44,069 bases of DNA, from the NCBI GenBank assembly GCA_019456225.1, contig VRUI01000040.1, positions 1 through 44,069 on the forward strand, in the 5' to 3' direction. The translations under genes and the position numbers were made by a program. The notes beneath the pieces are model-generated. The model saw only the letters and a program-made list of their open reading frames with translations. It did not search any database and was not told where the DNA came from. This DNA comes from Planctomycetota bacterium. Its GTDB lineage: Bacteria; Planctomycetota; Phycisphaerae; Sedimentisphaerales; Anaerohalosphaeraceae. This document shows positions 25,587 through 33,301 of this stretch, piece after piece (the stretch's first letter is position 1; each line of letters starts with the position of its first letter).

Positions 25587-25710
25587 GGTTTTGTTCAGCA
25601 TGGGGCAGCAAAACAGCTTGAAAAACTGATTAGTATTTAAAGACGTTTGATTATCGGACGGCAATTGGATTATATGATATATTTTATAAATAAACACGGA
25701 GGTTTATAAC

Positions 25711-26493
25711 ATGAAAACAGCCCAGATCGAAAACATTCAGGAAGTATGGGATGGTTTTTTTGAAACCCATGATGAGTATTACCGCAACCTGCTCATGGAA
25801 AATTATCTCCGCCTGGTAAAATACACCGCCGACCGCATTTACGCAAAACTCCCCGACAAAGTCGAGCTCGATGACCTCGTCAGCGCGGGGATATTCGGGC
25901 TGATGGACGCCATCGACGCCTTTGATCCGGAAAGAGGCGTAAAGTTCGAGACATACTGTTCGCCAAGAATTCGCGGAGCCATCCTTGATGAACTTAGAAG
26001 CATGGACTGGGTACCGCGTTTGGTAAGGGCTCGCGCCCATCAACTGGAAAACGCGCTTCAGATTCTGGAAGCTCACCTGGGCAGAATGCCCACCGATGTT
26101 GAGATCGCCAACGAGATGAACCTCGAGATGCCGGACTTCCACAGACTGCAAAGAGACGCAAGCGCAACGGGACTGATCTCACTGTCAAACAAATTCTCCG
26201 AATCGGACGGCGACAAGGATGTCAGAGAGATCGACATTATCAAAGACAAGAAAAGCGCAAACCCACTGATAGAAGCCCAGAAGCGTGACCTGAAAAACCT
26301 GCTCACCAAGGGCCTGTCCAGGGCAGAGCGGCTTATCATTATACTGTACTACTACGAAGAAATGACAATGAAAGAGATCGGTGCGACGCTGGACCTGTCC
26401 GAGTCCAGGGTATCCCAGATGCACTCATCGATAGTGGCCCGTCTGAAGGCACAGATGAACGCAAGAAAAAAGGAATTCGCGGTAGCAAAGTAA
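25711..26493 (+). CDS. fliA: RNA polymerase sigma factor FliA (sigma28)
   Basis: A 260-residue sigma factor of the FliA/WhiG group. Region 2 is complete (LLMENYLRLVKYTADRIY, VELDDLVSAGIFGLMDAIDAFDPERGVKFETYCSPRIRGAILDELR), with the group signature SMDWVPRLVR. Region 3 is HQLENALQILEAHLGRMPTDVEIANEM. Region 4 is LSRAERLIIILYYYEEMTMKEIGATLDLSESRVSQMHSSIVARLK. GGAGG lies eight bases before ATG 25711. It is last in the merR-flgB-flhG-fliA run and has its own FliA-type promoter. No anti-sigma FlgM gene is visible nearby. Confidence 0.94.
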   Translation: MKTAQIENIQEVWDGFFETHDEYYRNLLMENYLRLVKYTADRIYAKLPDKVELDDLVSAGIFGLMDAIDAFDPERGVKFETYCSPRIRGAILDELRSMDWVPRLVRARAHQLENALQILEAHLGRMPTDVEIANEMNLEMPDFHRLQRDASATGLISLSNKFSESDGDKDVREIDIIKDKKSANPLIEAQKRDLKNLLTKGLSRAERLIIILYYYEEMTMKEIGATLDLSESRVSQMHSSIVARLKAQMNARKKEFAVAK

Positions 26494-26699
26494 TCGCTGT
26501 AGTGTGGGCATCGAGCCCGCGCATTTCAATAACAAGGGCGGCACTGGCAAGCAAAGGTTGCGGGTGCTCCAAACCCTCAAAATCGCAATTTCACATCACA
26601 AAATAGCAAGTAATTTCCGCAGGTATTCACAGGTATTCACTCGGAAAATTTCGCTTTTGTTTCACTATTTTTTCACCTATTTTCGTTTTGCAGGACTTT

Positions 26700-26924
26700 T
26701 CAATATCCACAATATCCTCTTATTTCGTCGATTTGAGCTTTCAAGGACGGTTTTTGGGTCGCCACAGATAGTTGATACAGTGGACCTATTTCGCTATGTA
26801 ATCTTGAGATTTCATAAGGAAAAGCCTTGTCTGCGTGTGTTGTGATGAGAGTTTTTAAAGTTGTGTTAAATGCATCCAAATTGCCTATCCTTCCAAAAAG
26901 ACCCGAAGAGTCGTTTCGTTGCAC
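26700..26924 (-). CDS. Short reading frame, possible gene remnant
   Basis: A 74-residue frame from GTG 26924. It contains protein-like segments (LDAFNTTLKTLITTHADKAF; KPSLKAQIDEIRGYC) but no clear ribosome binding site, and a stop lies just upstream. I do not recognise it. It follows two other short frames downstream of tRNA-Val and may be the end of a decayed gene. Confidence 0.35.
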   Translation of the reverse strand: MQRNDSSGLFGRIGNLDAFNTTLKTLITTHADKAFPYEISRLHSEIGPLYQLSVATQKPSLKAQIDEIRGYCGY

Positions 26925-26949
26925 ATGTTAATATTCAGGCTGATTTCGG

Positions 26950-27042
26950 TCAGTTTGAGTAATTAATAAAAAAGTCGGGTCGAACTGGTTTACGTTCCAA
27001 CTCAACGTTTTCGGGTGTTTCTATTTTATCGAAGTCAAACAT
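26950..27042 (-). pseudogene. 30-residue frame resembling the start of a longer protein
   Basis: ATG 27042 with AAGGA upstream begins FDFDKIETPENVELERK, which resembles the N-terminus of RDD-type membrane proteins, but the frame stops after 30 residues with no membrane segment. It overlaps the preceding frame by eight bases. Probably a truncated gene. Confidence 0.3.
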
Positions 27043-27217
27043 TCATTTCCTTATATAGGACATTGAAAGCCCTTATTATAGCAACATCATAGTATTTTTC
27101 AACTACATTTGTATAAATCTGGCCGTTGATACGGTAACTTTTAGGCCGACGCCACGTGCAACCCCACAAAACCCCTCTCTCAGCCAGTTCACGCCCACTG
27201 GTCAGGATGACATTAAT
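27035..27217 (-). pseudogene. 5-prime truncated coding fragment abutting the tRNA-Val terminator
   Basis: A 60-codon open stretch that looks coding (ELAERGVLWGCTWRRPKSY, then YTNVVEKYYDVAIIRAF) but has no start codon or binding site. It begins exactly at the end of the tRNA terminator. It is likely the tail of a gene cut when something inserted or was deleted beside the tRNA. Family not recognised. The rest of the 26494-27034 gap holds a tandem AGGTATTCAC pair (26620-26640) and no other gene. Confidence 0.35.
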
Positions 27218-27255
27218 GCAAAAAAGGCTTGTAAGTTATTAACCTACAAGCCTTT
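27217..27255 (-). terminator. Rho-independent terminator of tRNA-Val
   Basis: On the minus strand AAAGGCTTGTA and TACAAGCCTTT form an 11-bp perfect stem with an 11-base loop, followed by a T run. Confidence 0.85.
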
Positions 27256-27262
27256 AAGTTAG

Positions 27263-27336
27263 TGGGCGGTATTGGACTTGAACCAACGACCCCCTGCGTG
27301 TCGAGCAGGTGCTCTAGCCGACTGAGCTAACCGCCC
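27263..27336 (-). tRNA. tRNA-Val(GAC) with unusual C33
   Basis: The minus strand folds as a complete cloverleaf: acceptor GGGCGGT/ACCGCCC, D stem GCTC/GAGC, anticodon stem CCTGC/GCAGG, T arm GTTGG/CCAAT with TTCAAGT loop. CCA is not encoded. The anticodon loop reads TCGACAC, so the anticodon is GAC (27300-27302) but position 33 (27303) is C instead of the near-universal U. All stems are intact, so it looks functional apart from this base. Confidence 0.88.
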
Positions 27337-27453
27337 CGATGGGAGTATAATATCTATATTTTAGTCTGAAATGCAAGTGTTTAACGTGAAATTTTATTAT
27401 TTATTGAAAATTTTTGCCGGATCGCATCCGTAAAAGCCTTTCAATCAATAGCG

Positions 27454-28356
27454 TTACGGTTTATGGAGGAAGCCTATTGTTGATTCCATTATGCGGTTGT
27501 GGATTTGGGCGGTTTTGTCTTCTTTTGTTTGCTCCTGGAGGTCCTGGAGGTTTGCCCGACAAAAATGACAGCCGAGCTTGTTGAGGTGGAAGTCGACGTA
27601 TTGGGCCCAGGGTTTTTCGAGAGTTTCGAGCAGATATGCGCCGATGGTGCTTCGCTTTGGGCAGCTTGGCCGGGCAGACTCCCACACCTCGGTGAGCATA
27701 CTCTCAATCCCGGATTCACCGAGAGAAGGCAGGTCGCATTTTTGGATATAACCGCGAACCTGTTTTATGCAGCGATGCTTTATCACGGCTATGTGCTGCT
27801 GGGAGATGTCCATCACCTTTGCGATGTTCGAGTTTGAGAGCTGACTATAGAACAGCAGCTCAACGATCTGTAGTTCGCGAAAGCTGAGGTTGGCTTTGTG
27901 ATTTTTGACAAGTGCGTTAAGGGCCTCGCCGAGGCTGGCCAGCTGAGCGGAGCGATCCTCGTCTCTGCCGACATAACTGCTTGCCGTCAGTTCCTCAGAA
28001 GCCAGATTCGAGAAGGGATTGGACGGTGAATCCTCAGATGCCCCCTTAGCGTAGACATCCTGTATTAGCGTGATATGCCTGGAATGGGGCGAACGGTATG
28101 TGTCGGATATCTTTCGGCGGAGGATGGCGAAGAGATAACTTTCGACGGGGGATTCCTGCCTGAATGCCGGGAGGGATTTGATGAAGGCGATGAATGTTTC
28201 CTGGACGACGTCCTCGGCGTCTGCGCGCTGGGGGAGCTTTGCCCTGGCGAAGGACACTAAACGTCCCCTGAAGCGGTCTATCAGCTGAGACCAGGCTCCC
28301 TGATCGCCAGAGCGGATTCTATCGATCAGATATTTGTCCGCTGCTGTTGGTTTCAT
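27454..28356 (-). CDS. ECF-type sigma factor with C-terminal extension
   Basis: A 300-residue ECF sigma factor. Region 2 (about 10-75) reads IRSGDQGAWSQLIDRFRGRLVSFARAKL, then ADAEDVVQETFIAFIKSLPAF and ESYLFAILRRKISDTYR. Region 4 (about 150-200) has LSFRELQIVELLFYSQLSNSNIAKVMDISQQHIAVIKHR. About 100 residues follow that most ECF factors lack, ending with a C263-H-F-C266 motif after FHLNKLG, which resembles a zinc-binding anti-sigma motif. No separate anti-sigma gene is visible. Planctomycetes are known for ECF factors linked to Ser/Thr kinases, and a kinase and an FHA protein are encoded just upstream. The promoter side has helically phased TACCG repeats. Confidence 0.9.
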   Translation of the reverse strand: MKPTAADKYLIDRIRSGDQGAWSQLIDRFRGRLVSFARAKLPQRADAEDVVQETFIAFIKSLPAFRQESPVESYLFAILRRKISDTYRSPHSRHITLIQDVYAKGASEDSPSNPFSNLASEELTASSYVGRDEDRSAQLASLGEALNALVKNHKANLSFRELQIVELLFYSQLSNSNIAKVMDISQQHIAVIKHRCIKQVRGYIQKCDLPSLGESGIESMLTEVWESARPSCPKRSTIGAYLLETLEKPWAQYVDFHLNKLGCHFCRANLQDLQEQTKEDKTAQIHNRIMESTIGFLHKP

Positions 28357-28388
28357 GTTTTTGTATTAATCCGGTTTTCGGCCGGGTT

Positions 28389-28420
28389 TACCGTTTTTTA
28401 CCGTTTTTTTACCGTTTTTG
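28389..28420 (-). promoter_or_regulatory. Three phased TACCGTTTTT repeats upstream of the ECF gene
   Basis: TACCG begins at 28389, 28399 and 28410, each followed by a T run, that is, every 10-11 bases, one DNA helical turn. They lie 33 to 64 bases upstream of the ECF start codon. Possible binding array for a regulator or a bent promoter element. Confidence 0.45.
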
Positions 28421-28604
28421 AATATGCGGAATTTTAAATGTCCAGTATATCTCTATATATCTGCGTTTTCGGGCTGAAATCGCATATTTCTCGCCCGCAG
28501 CACAGTTGACTTACCCTGTCTTTTTACCGGTCTTTTTTTAGTATATCCGGTGTGTTGTCCCGGGCTGGTATGTTTTGCCCTTTCGGGGCATAAACAACAC
28601 AACC

Positions 28605-28710
28605 GCGTGCACACGGCCCACCCTACGGTCGATTTTGCTGTGCAAAACACACTGCTGCGTGCTGGAAGCCCGCAGTACGGAGCTATGTCGGCAGGATGCC
28701 GACATTACGG
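28605..28710. repeat. Three consecutive hairpin repeats (B, A, A2) with TACGG tags
   Basis: Right half of a B hairpin with CCCTACGG (28605-28627), an A hairpin with arms CTGCGTGC/GCCCGCAG and AGTACGG (28655-28680), and an A2 hairpin TGTCGGC/GCCGACA with TTACGG (28686-28710). They fill the end of the gap between the ECF gene and the membrane protein. Confidence 0.8.
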
Positions 28711-28711
28711 A

Positions 28712-30277
28712 TCATGCCAATTTCAGTAAAACTACCACTACTACGATTATACCAACGATTGTTAGTATCCGCAATACTGCTGTGTAGTATCCCCTGGTCG
28801 CGGCGTTTAGTATGAGGTATATTACGCAGATGACCAGTGCAATTCCGATTGCTGAGAGTATGTGGTATGTCCAGGATTGTCTTTCGATGTTATAACGTCT
28901 TATCTTATTCTTAGCCAACGGCATTATACGGTCAGGTGAGACATCGAGCAGTAACGCGTGCCTGTAGATCGGAGCTGCCGAACCCGTGAAGGACTGTTGG
29001 AAATTGTCTACGACTATTCCATGCTGATAAAGCTCTTGACGTGAAAGGGAAAATCCTGCCCTGCTTCGGCCTGATTTTGGCATTGACCTGTGTATATCAA
29101 GTATCATTCGATTAACGATCTGCTGGGCCTGCCTGGTGGCCTGCCTGACTGCCCAGTCAAAGCTGTTACAGGCAGTTTGCGAATAAGCTATCGCCAACTG
29201 TCTTTGCGGGCAGGTATTCTGGAACGCCGAGAAATTGTCCAACCACGGTTTTTCGGTAAATCTAACAGAAAAAGACGATGAAGATTTTTTCAGATGGATG
29301 GCTGCCTTAAAATTACCATTGCTGAAATCAGAATCATTTAAATAGGTATTTACGCGCCGGCCATTTACCCTAATATTACTGACATGGCCGGGTGATTCGG
29401 TAAGTTCCATGGAAACCCACGAATCATTTTGTGTGAAAGACTCCTTGCCGGCGGCGACGGCGTAGCACTCGGTATCCGGCAGTACGTTCTGGAAGATGCC
29501 TACTGCTTCTTCAATCAGCCCGTCGGCGAATTGATCCTTATAAGTTAGCAGAGCGAGTTTTTTGGGTATCGCATGGCCGTTGAGGGCCATTTCTCTGACC
29601 TTCTTGTCGGCACGTGCGGCAATGCCTCGCAAGGCGGCGGATCTGGAAAAGTATACGTCTGCCTGGAAATCTTTTTCGATTCCGGGTGACCATACGGCCG
29701 GGAGGGGTTTGTCGCGGGCATTATCGGCCGGCAGTAGAGTAGTTGCGGTTTCCGTTACTTGATCGGAAGGGGCGGGTACGTCTGCAAAATGTACGAAGAA
29801 AATGCCAAGAAGTGCCAATCCGGCCACTCCCAGCGGGATAAGGAGGACTGCCCACTTTTTGCGGGTTATTGCAATGATTATCAAGACGACCAAACCTATG
29901 AGAGCTAAAAGTGTGACTATCAAAAGGGATGGTTTCGCATACTCAGAAGAGTGAACTTGCCTGGAGGTGTCGAAGGTCCGTGTTACTTTGATGTTGCTGT
30001 CGGTATTGTATTCGACTGCGCGAGCGGGGCGGTCTGAATTACCGTCATGTTCATAAGGATCGGCAGGTGCGGATGCGAGATGCACGTCCGTTGTTCTGTC
30101 GTACTGAACCTCGACTGAGCTGGGCATCATTGTATACCAAAAACCGGCAGAGACAACCACCAGGCCGAAGGGGATAAATAGCAGTGCCCACTTTTTATTG
30201 GCTATCGCGTAGATTATCAGGGTTAGCATGCCTGCGGCGAGCAATAGAATGATTGGTAAAGCTACAACAACATCCAT
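28712..30277 (-). CDS. Membrane protein with duplicated N-terminal TM module
   Basis: A 521-residue protein of unknown function. Two related hydrophobic units open it: LTLIIYAIANKKWALLFIPFGLVVV (about 19-43) and LIIIAITRKKWAVLLIPLGVAGL (about 130-155), each with a KKWA(L/V)L(F/L)IP core, so an internal duplication. A soluble region of about 280 residues follows, then two C-terminal membrane helices (about 465-520, ending VVVVVLLKLA). The soluble part includes a conjugation-like run of helices (FDWAVRQATRQAQQIVNRMI) but no known motif. AAGGA precedes ATG 30277. It lies between the Ser/Thr kinase and the ECF gene. Confidence 0.82.
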   Translation of the reverse strand: MDVVVALPIILLLAAGMLTLIIYAIANKKWALLFIPFGLVVVSAGFWYTMMPSSVEVQYDRTTDVHLASAPADPYEHDGNSDRPARAVEYNTDSNIKVTRTFDTSRQVHSSEYAKPSLLIVTLLALIGLVVLIIIAITRKKWAVLLIPLGVAGLALLGIFFVHFADVPAPSDQVTETATTLLPADNARDKPLPAVWSPGIEKDFQADVYFSRSAALRGIAARADKKVREMALNGHAIPKKLALLTYKDQFADGLIEEAVGIFQNVLPDTECYAVAAGKESFTQNDSWVSMELTESPGHVSNIRVNGRRVNTYLNDSDFSNGNFKAAIHLKKSSSSFSVRFTEKPWLDNFSAFQNTCPQRQLAIAYSQTACNSFDWAVRQATRQAQQIVNRMILDIHRSMPKSGRSRAGFSLSRQELYQHGIVVDNFQQSFTGSAAPIYRHALLLDVSPDRIMPLAKNKIRRYNIERQSWTYHILSAIGIALVICVIYLILNAATRGYYTAVLRILTIVGIIVVVVVLLKLA

Positions 30278-30303
30278 TATTTTTTATCCTTATATTGAAT
30301 ACA

Positions 30304-30735
30304 GCGTGTGCTGAAGCACACCCTACGATATTGTTTATTTAAGCACAGTTATTATCCCTGCGCTTGCGCTTCGGGCTCCTGTTTTTTTTTATCGTAAAGC
30401 ACAATGCTGTGGGCTGGAAGCCCACAGTATGGAGCAACGTGGGCACCCACCTACGCTAAAGCTTCGGTGCGGCAAGTAGCCCATCCTACGATTTATTTTG
30501 TTCTGGGCGTTTCTTGAATATCCAATAACGAACAAGGAACACCCAATGTCCAAGTACACTGTGGGCTGGAAGCCCACAGTACGGAACAGCGTGGGCACGG
30601 CCCACCCTACGGAATAAAAGCGAATATCGAATATCCAAGTACACTGTCGGCTGGAAGCCGACAGTATCCCGATAAATCGGGACTTCGCTTTGCTCAGCGG
30701 CCCGGCGCTTGCGCTTAGGGCTGCTGTTTTTTTCA
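30304..30735. repeat. Dense cluster of dispersed hairpins and modules
   Basis: In order: hairpin GTGTGCT/AGCACAC with CCCTACGA (30304-30328), module D (30350-30390), hairpin A CTGTGGGC/GCCCACAG (30407-30433), a degenerate B, module C (30512-30555), a second hairpin A (30559-30584), hairpin B GTGGGC/GCCCAC with loop ACG and CCCTACGG (30591-30612), module C (30620-30640), hairpin A with arms CTGTCGGC/GCCGACAG (30644-30670) and module D (30700-30732). Open frames across it are repeat artefacts. It lies between the kinase and membrane-protein genes. Confidence 0.85.
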
Positions 30736-30741
30736 TACGGT

Positions 30742-33291
30742 TTAGTTATTGTCATTTTTGTATACTGGCGGCATTTGCTGCGGCTGCTGGGGTTTTGGGG
30801 GCCAGGCCAGTATTACTATCGATACTATAAAATATATTCCCGCGAAAATCAGATTTTCATTTACCCTGCCGTCAAATAGTTTTGACGAATTGCCATTAAA
30901 GACATTTTGCAGAGATTCAACAGTATAACTTCCACGAAGTGACTCATGCGTTATCAGTATTGAGATAACGAAACCTGACATTGCTGCAATCGAACGTAAC
31001 ATGTGCAATATACCATGGCGGCGGCGAGCGATTATTATCGATGTCGCCGCGAGAGCTCCGGTTATCAACGCACCCAAAAAGAGTATCATATTAAGCAGAA
31101 CCGGCCACCCCTCGCCAAGATCCCGATTGAGTTCGCCGGCCAACTCGGGGATTGCGCCCCCTATAATGACCGGCAGACGCAAAGCTGCTGCTATGCCCAG
31201 TATTAATGCAATAAACAGCAGGACGTATCCGAGTCCGGCAAGGAGATATGCGAAGGGCTTGAAGGACGGTTTGTAGAAGCTCGAGGCGAAGGACGACTGT
31301 GAGGCGTATTGAGTTTGCGGCGGGGCTGTCGGTTGGGACTGAGTTGAATCGTTACCTGTTTCAGTTGTCTTTGCAGGTTCGGCGGTTTGTGGTTGCGCTT
31401 TTTCATCGGCGCGCTCGCGCTTCGGGCTTTTGTTTATCTCCGGGATTTCGGATTCGTTTTCCCATATCATAAGCTTTCGTCCTTTCTTATCGGTGAACTG
31501 GCCGGTTAGGATCATTATCGCGTCGATGAGTTGCCCTATCCCGAACATTCCACCCGTAAACAGCCAGAGTATTCCTGTTCCGATCTTGCCTACGTAAAAA
31601 CGGTGCATTCCGCCAATACCACAAAAAAATCCGCATGTCAGGATCATCGCCCAGATACGTTTGTATGGCGAGATATTTGACGGAAGCATATCGCGTGGGT
31701 AGACCGGTTTTGGAGCGGGCGTTGACGGCGATTGCGATTTTGTTTTATTGCCGGCCGGTGCAAATGGTGAGGCGATCTGGACAGCGAAAGCGGTTCCGGC
31801 GAAAATACATGCAAGCAGATTGGGAGGGAAACTTGCGATGTGCCCGGCGATCCAGCCGATAAAACCAACCCAAAGAGCAGACCATAAAGATAACCGCTGG
31901 GGCCTGTCAGGCGAACAAAGCTTCCACCAGTCAACAAGATACATACCAATGCAAACTACAATAAGCGCAAACAAACTTCCTTTTCCTTTTGGAGTAAAGC
32001 CGGCCATGGAAGATAATATAATTATCCCAACTAGGGGTAGCGATACTGCAAAACTCATGAGTCCACGGCGGGAAAAATCTGGCATTTCTTCCAACTTTAC
32101 AAGCCACAATCGCCTGTAGATAATAATAATCGCAGAAGTCATGGCAATGACAAGAAATACCAATGGGATTCCTATTACTCCAACACGAAGACCAATCCCA
32201 CCAAATGCGGTGCCGGCCATTGCGACAAATGCGACTGTTACAAAAAATAAAACCCTTCGCTGGCTGCTGTTTACATCGTCAGCGGCATCTGCATCGAACC
32301 ATTGGCGGCCGGCATTGTTCATTCGGCTCTTTGCCTGGGCAAGGCGGGTATTTACGGTCTTTCTAACGTGTTCGGCTCTTTCGGCGACTGGGTCTTCGCG
32401 TCGCGGGAGGTCGTGTCCCATTTTTTTGCCTATGCGCTCGGCAACCATTGACAGTGAATTCGGAGAAAAATGTGACATGCTGTTACGGACCTGCTCTGAG
32501 CCGAATACGTCTTCGACCAGTTCTTGTACCGTCTGGTATCTTTCGGCGGGGTCCTTGCAGAGGGCCTTTTTTATTACGCGCCTGAAGGGCTGCTCTATAT
32601 TGTCGAGTTGGGCGTCGGCGGTCAGGTGTTTCATTAGTACTTCGGCGGGGCTTGCTCCGAAGAACGGCACCTGGCCGGTGAGCATTTCGTACAGCAAGAT
32701 GCCGAGAGCGTATATGTCTACCGAGCGGTCGTACCGCCCTGCCCCTATCTCCGGGGCCATGTAGTGAACGGTGCCTACCGTGATGGTCTGGGCGGAGTTT
32801 TGGCTGGCGTTGATGGCTTTGCTCAGGCCGTAGTCGCCGATCTTTACCGCTCCGTTTTCATAAAAGATGTTGCTGGGTTTGAGATCGCGGTGGACTATTC
32901 CGCATTCGTGGAGGTACGACAGGCCTTTTGCGATCTCTCGCAGGAAGAACGCTGTCTTTTGTGTGCCGAGTCCGCTGGGGGAATCTTTGATCAACTCCGA
33001 AAGTGACGGGCCGGCGACGAATTCCATTATTACGAACGGTTTGTTCTCGGCGTTGTACTTGACGTCGAAGATGCTTACCAGGTGCGGGCTTTTCAGGTTC
33101 ATGCACTGTTTGATGCCGCGCAGTTCGATCTGCTCATAGTTCTGGACTACCTTTAACGCGACCTGACGGCCGGAGTCGCTGACGGCATAGTAAACCTCGC
33201 CGAAACCGCCGAAACCGGCACCACGCTCGATGGTATATCCGTCCAGCGGTCTGTCACCATATTTGTATTGAAATTGCCTCACGTTGTCCAT
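30742..33291 (-). CDS. Ser/Thr protein kinase with TM2 domain
   Basis: An 849-residue PknB-type kinase. The N-terminal kinase domain (about 19-270) has the Gly-rich loop GAGFGGFG (24-31), ATP-binding K47, catalytic HRDLKPSN at 134-141, and GTVHYMAPE. The metal-binding motif is D153-Y-G instead of DFG. About 340-510 holds several membrane helices. A TM2 domain follows ([20 protein letters not shown], about 553-590), then a Pro/Gln/Thr-rich linker and a further four-helix membrane region to the end. The linker encodes [11 protein letters not shown] from a module D repeat copy. It is directly downstream of the FHA protein gene (ten bases), so the FHA protein is probably a phosphopeptide-binding partner. 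Confidence 0.93.
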   Translation of the reverse strand: MDNVRQFQYKYGDRPLDGYTIERGAGFGGFGEVYYAVSDSGRQVALKVVQNYEQIELRGIKQCMNLKSPHLVSIFDVKYNAENKPFVIMEFVAGPSLSELIKDSPSGLGTQKTAFFLREIAKGLSYLHECGIVHRDLKPSNIFYENGAVKIGDYGLSKAINASQNSAQTITVGTVHYMAPEIGAGRYDRSVDIYALGILLYEMLTGQVPFFGASPAEVLMKHLTADAQLDNIEQPFRRVIKKALCKDPAERYQTVQELVEDVFGSEQVRNSMSHFSPNSLSMVAERIGKKMGHDLPRREDPVAERAEHVRKTVNTRLAQAKSRMNNAGRQWFDADAADDVNSSQRRVLFFVTVAFVAMAGTAFGGIGLRVGVIGIPLVFLVIAMTSAIIIIYRRLWLVKLEEMPDFSRRGLMSFAVSLPLVGIIILSSMAGFTPKGKGSLFALIVVCIGMYLVDWWKLCSPDRPQRLSLWSALWVGFIGWIAGHIASFPPNLLACIFAGTAFAVQIASPFAPAGNKTKSQSPSTPAPKPVYPRDMLPSNISPYKRIWAMILTCGFFCGIGGMHRFYVGKIGTGILWLFTGGMFGIGQLIDAIMILTGQFTDKKGRKLMIWENESEIPEINKSPKRERADEKAQPQTAEPAKTTETGNDSTQSQPTAPPQTQYASQSSFASSFYKPSFKPFAYLLAGLGYVLLFIALILGIAAALRLPVIIGGAIPELAGELNRDLGEGWPVLLNMILFLGALITGALAATSIIIARRRHGILHMLRSIAAMSGFVISILITHESLRGSYTVESLQNVFNGNSSKLFDGRVNENLIFAGIYFIVSIVILAWPPKPQQPQQMPPVYKNDNN

Positions 33292-33301
33292 TTCTTATTT
33301 A

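Noticed and set aside
26504-26845. Plus-strand frame after fliA
   Set aside because: No ribosome binding site, no protein-like features, and it overlaps more plausible minus-strand fragments.
30389-30755. Minus-strand open frames across the repeat cluster
   Set aside because: Their translations are read out of the TACGG hairpins and modules C and D; such peptides appear wherever the repeats occur.
11862-31862. Further GCCGATAA matches (about 11861, 15711, 19686, 31855)
   Set aside because: They lie inside coding sequences, with no TAAA at 15-16 bases; expected by chance from codon use.
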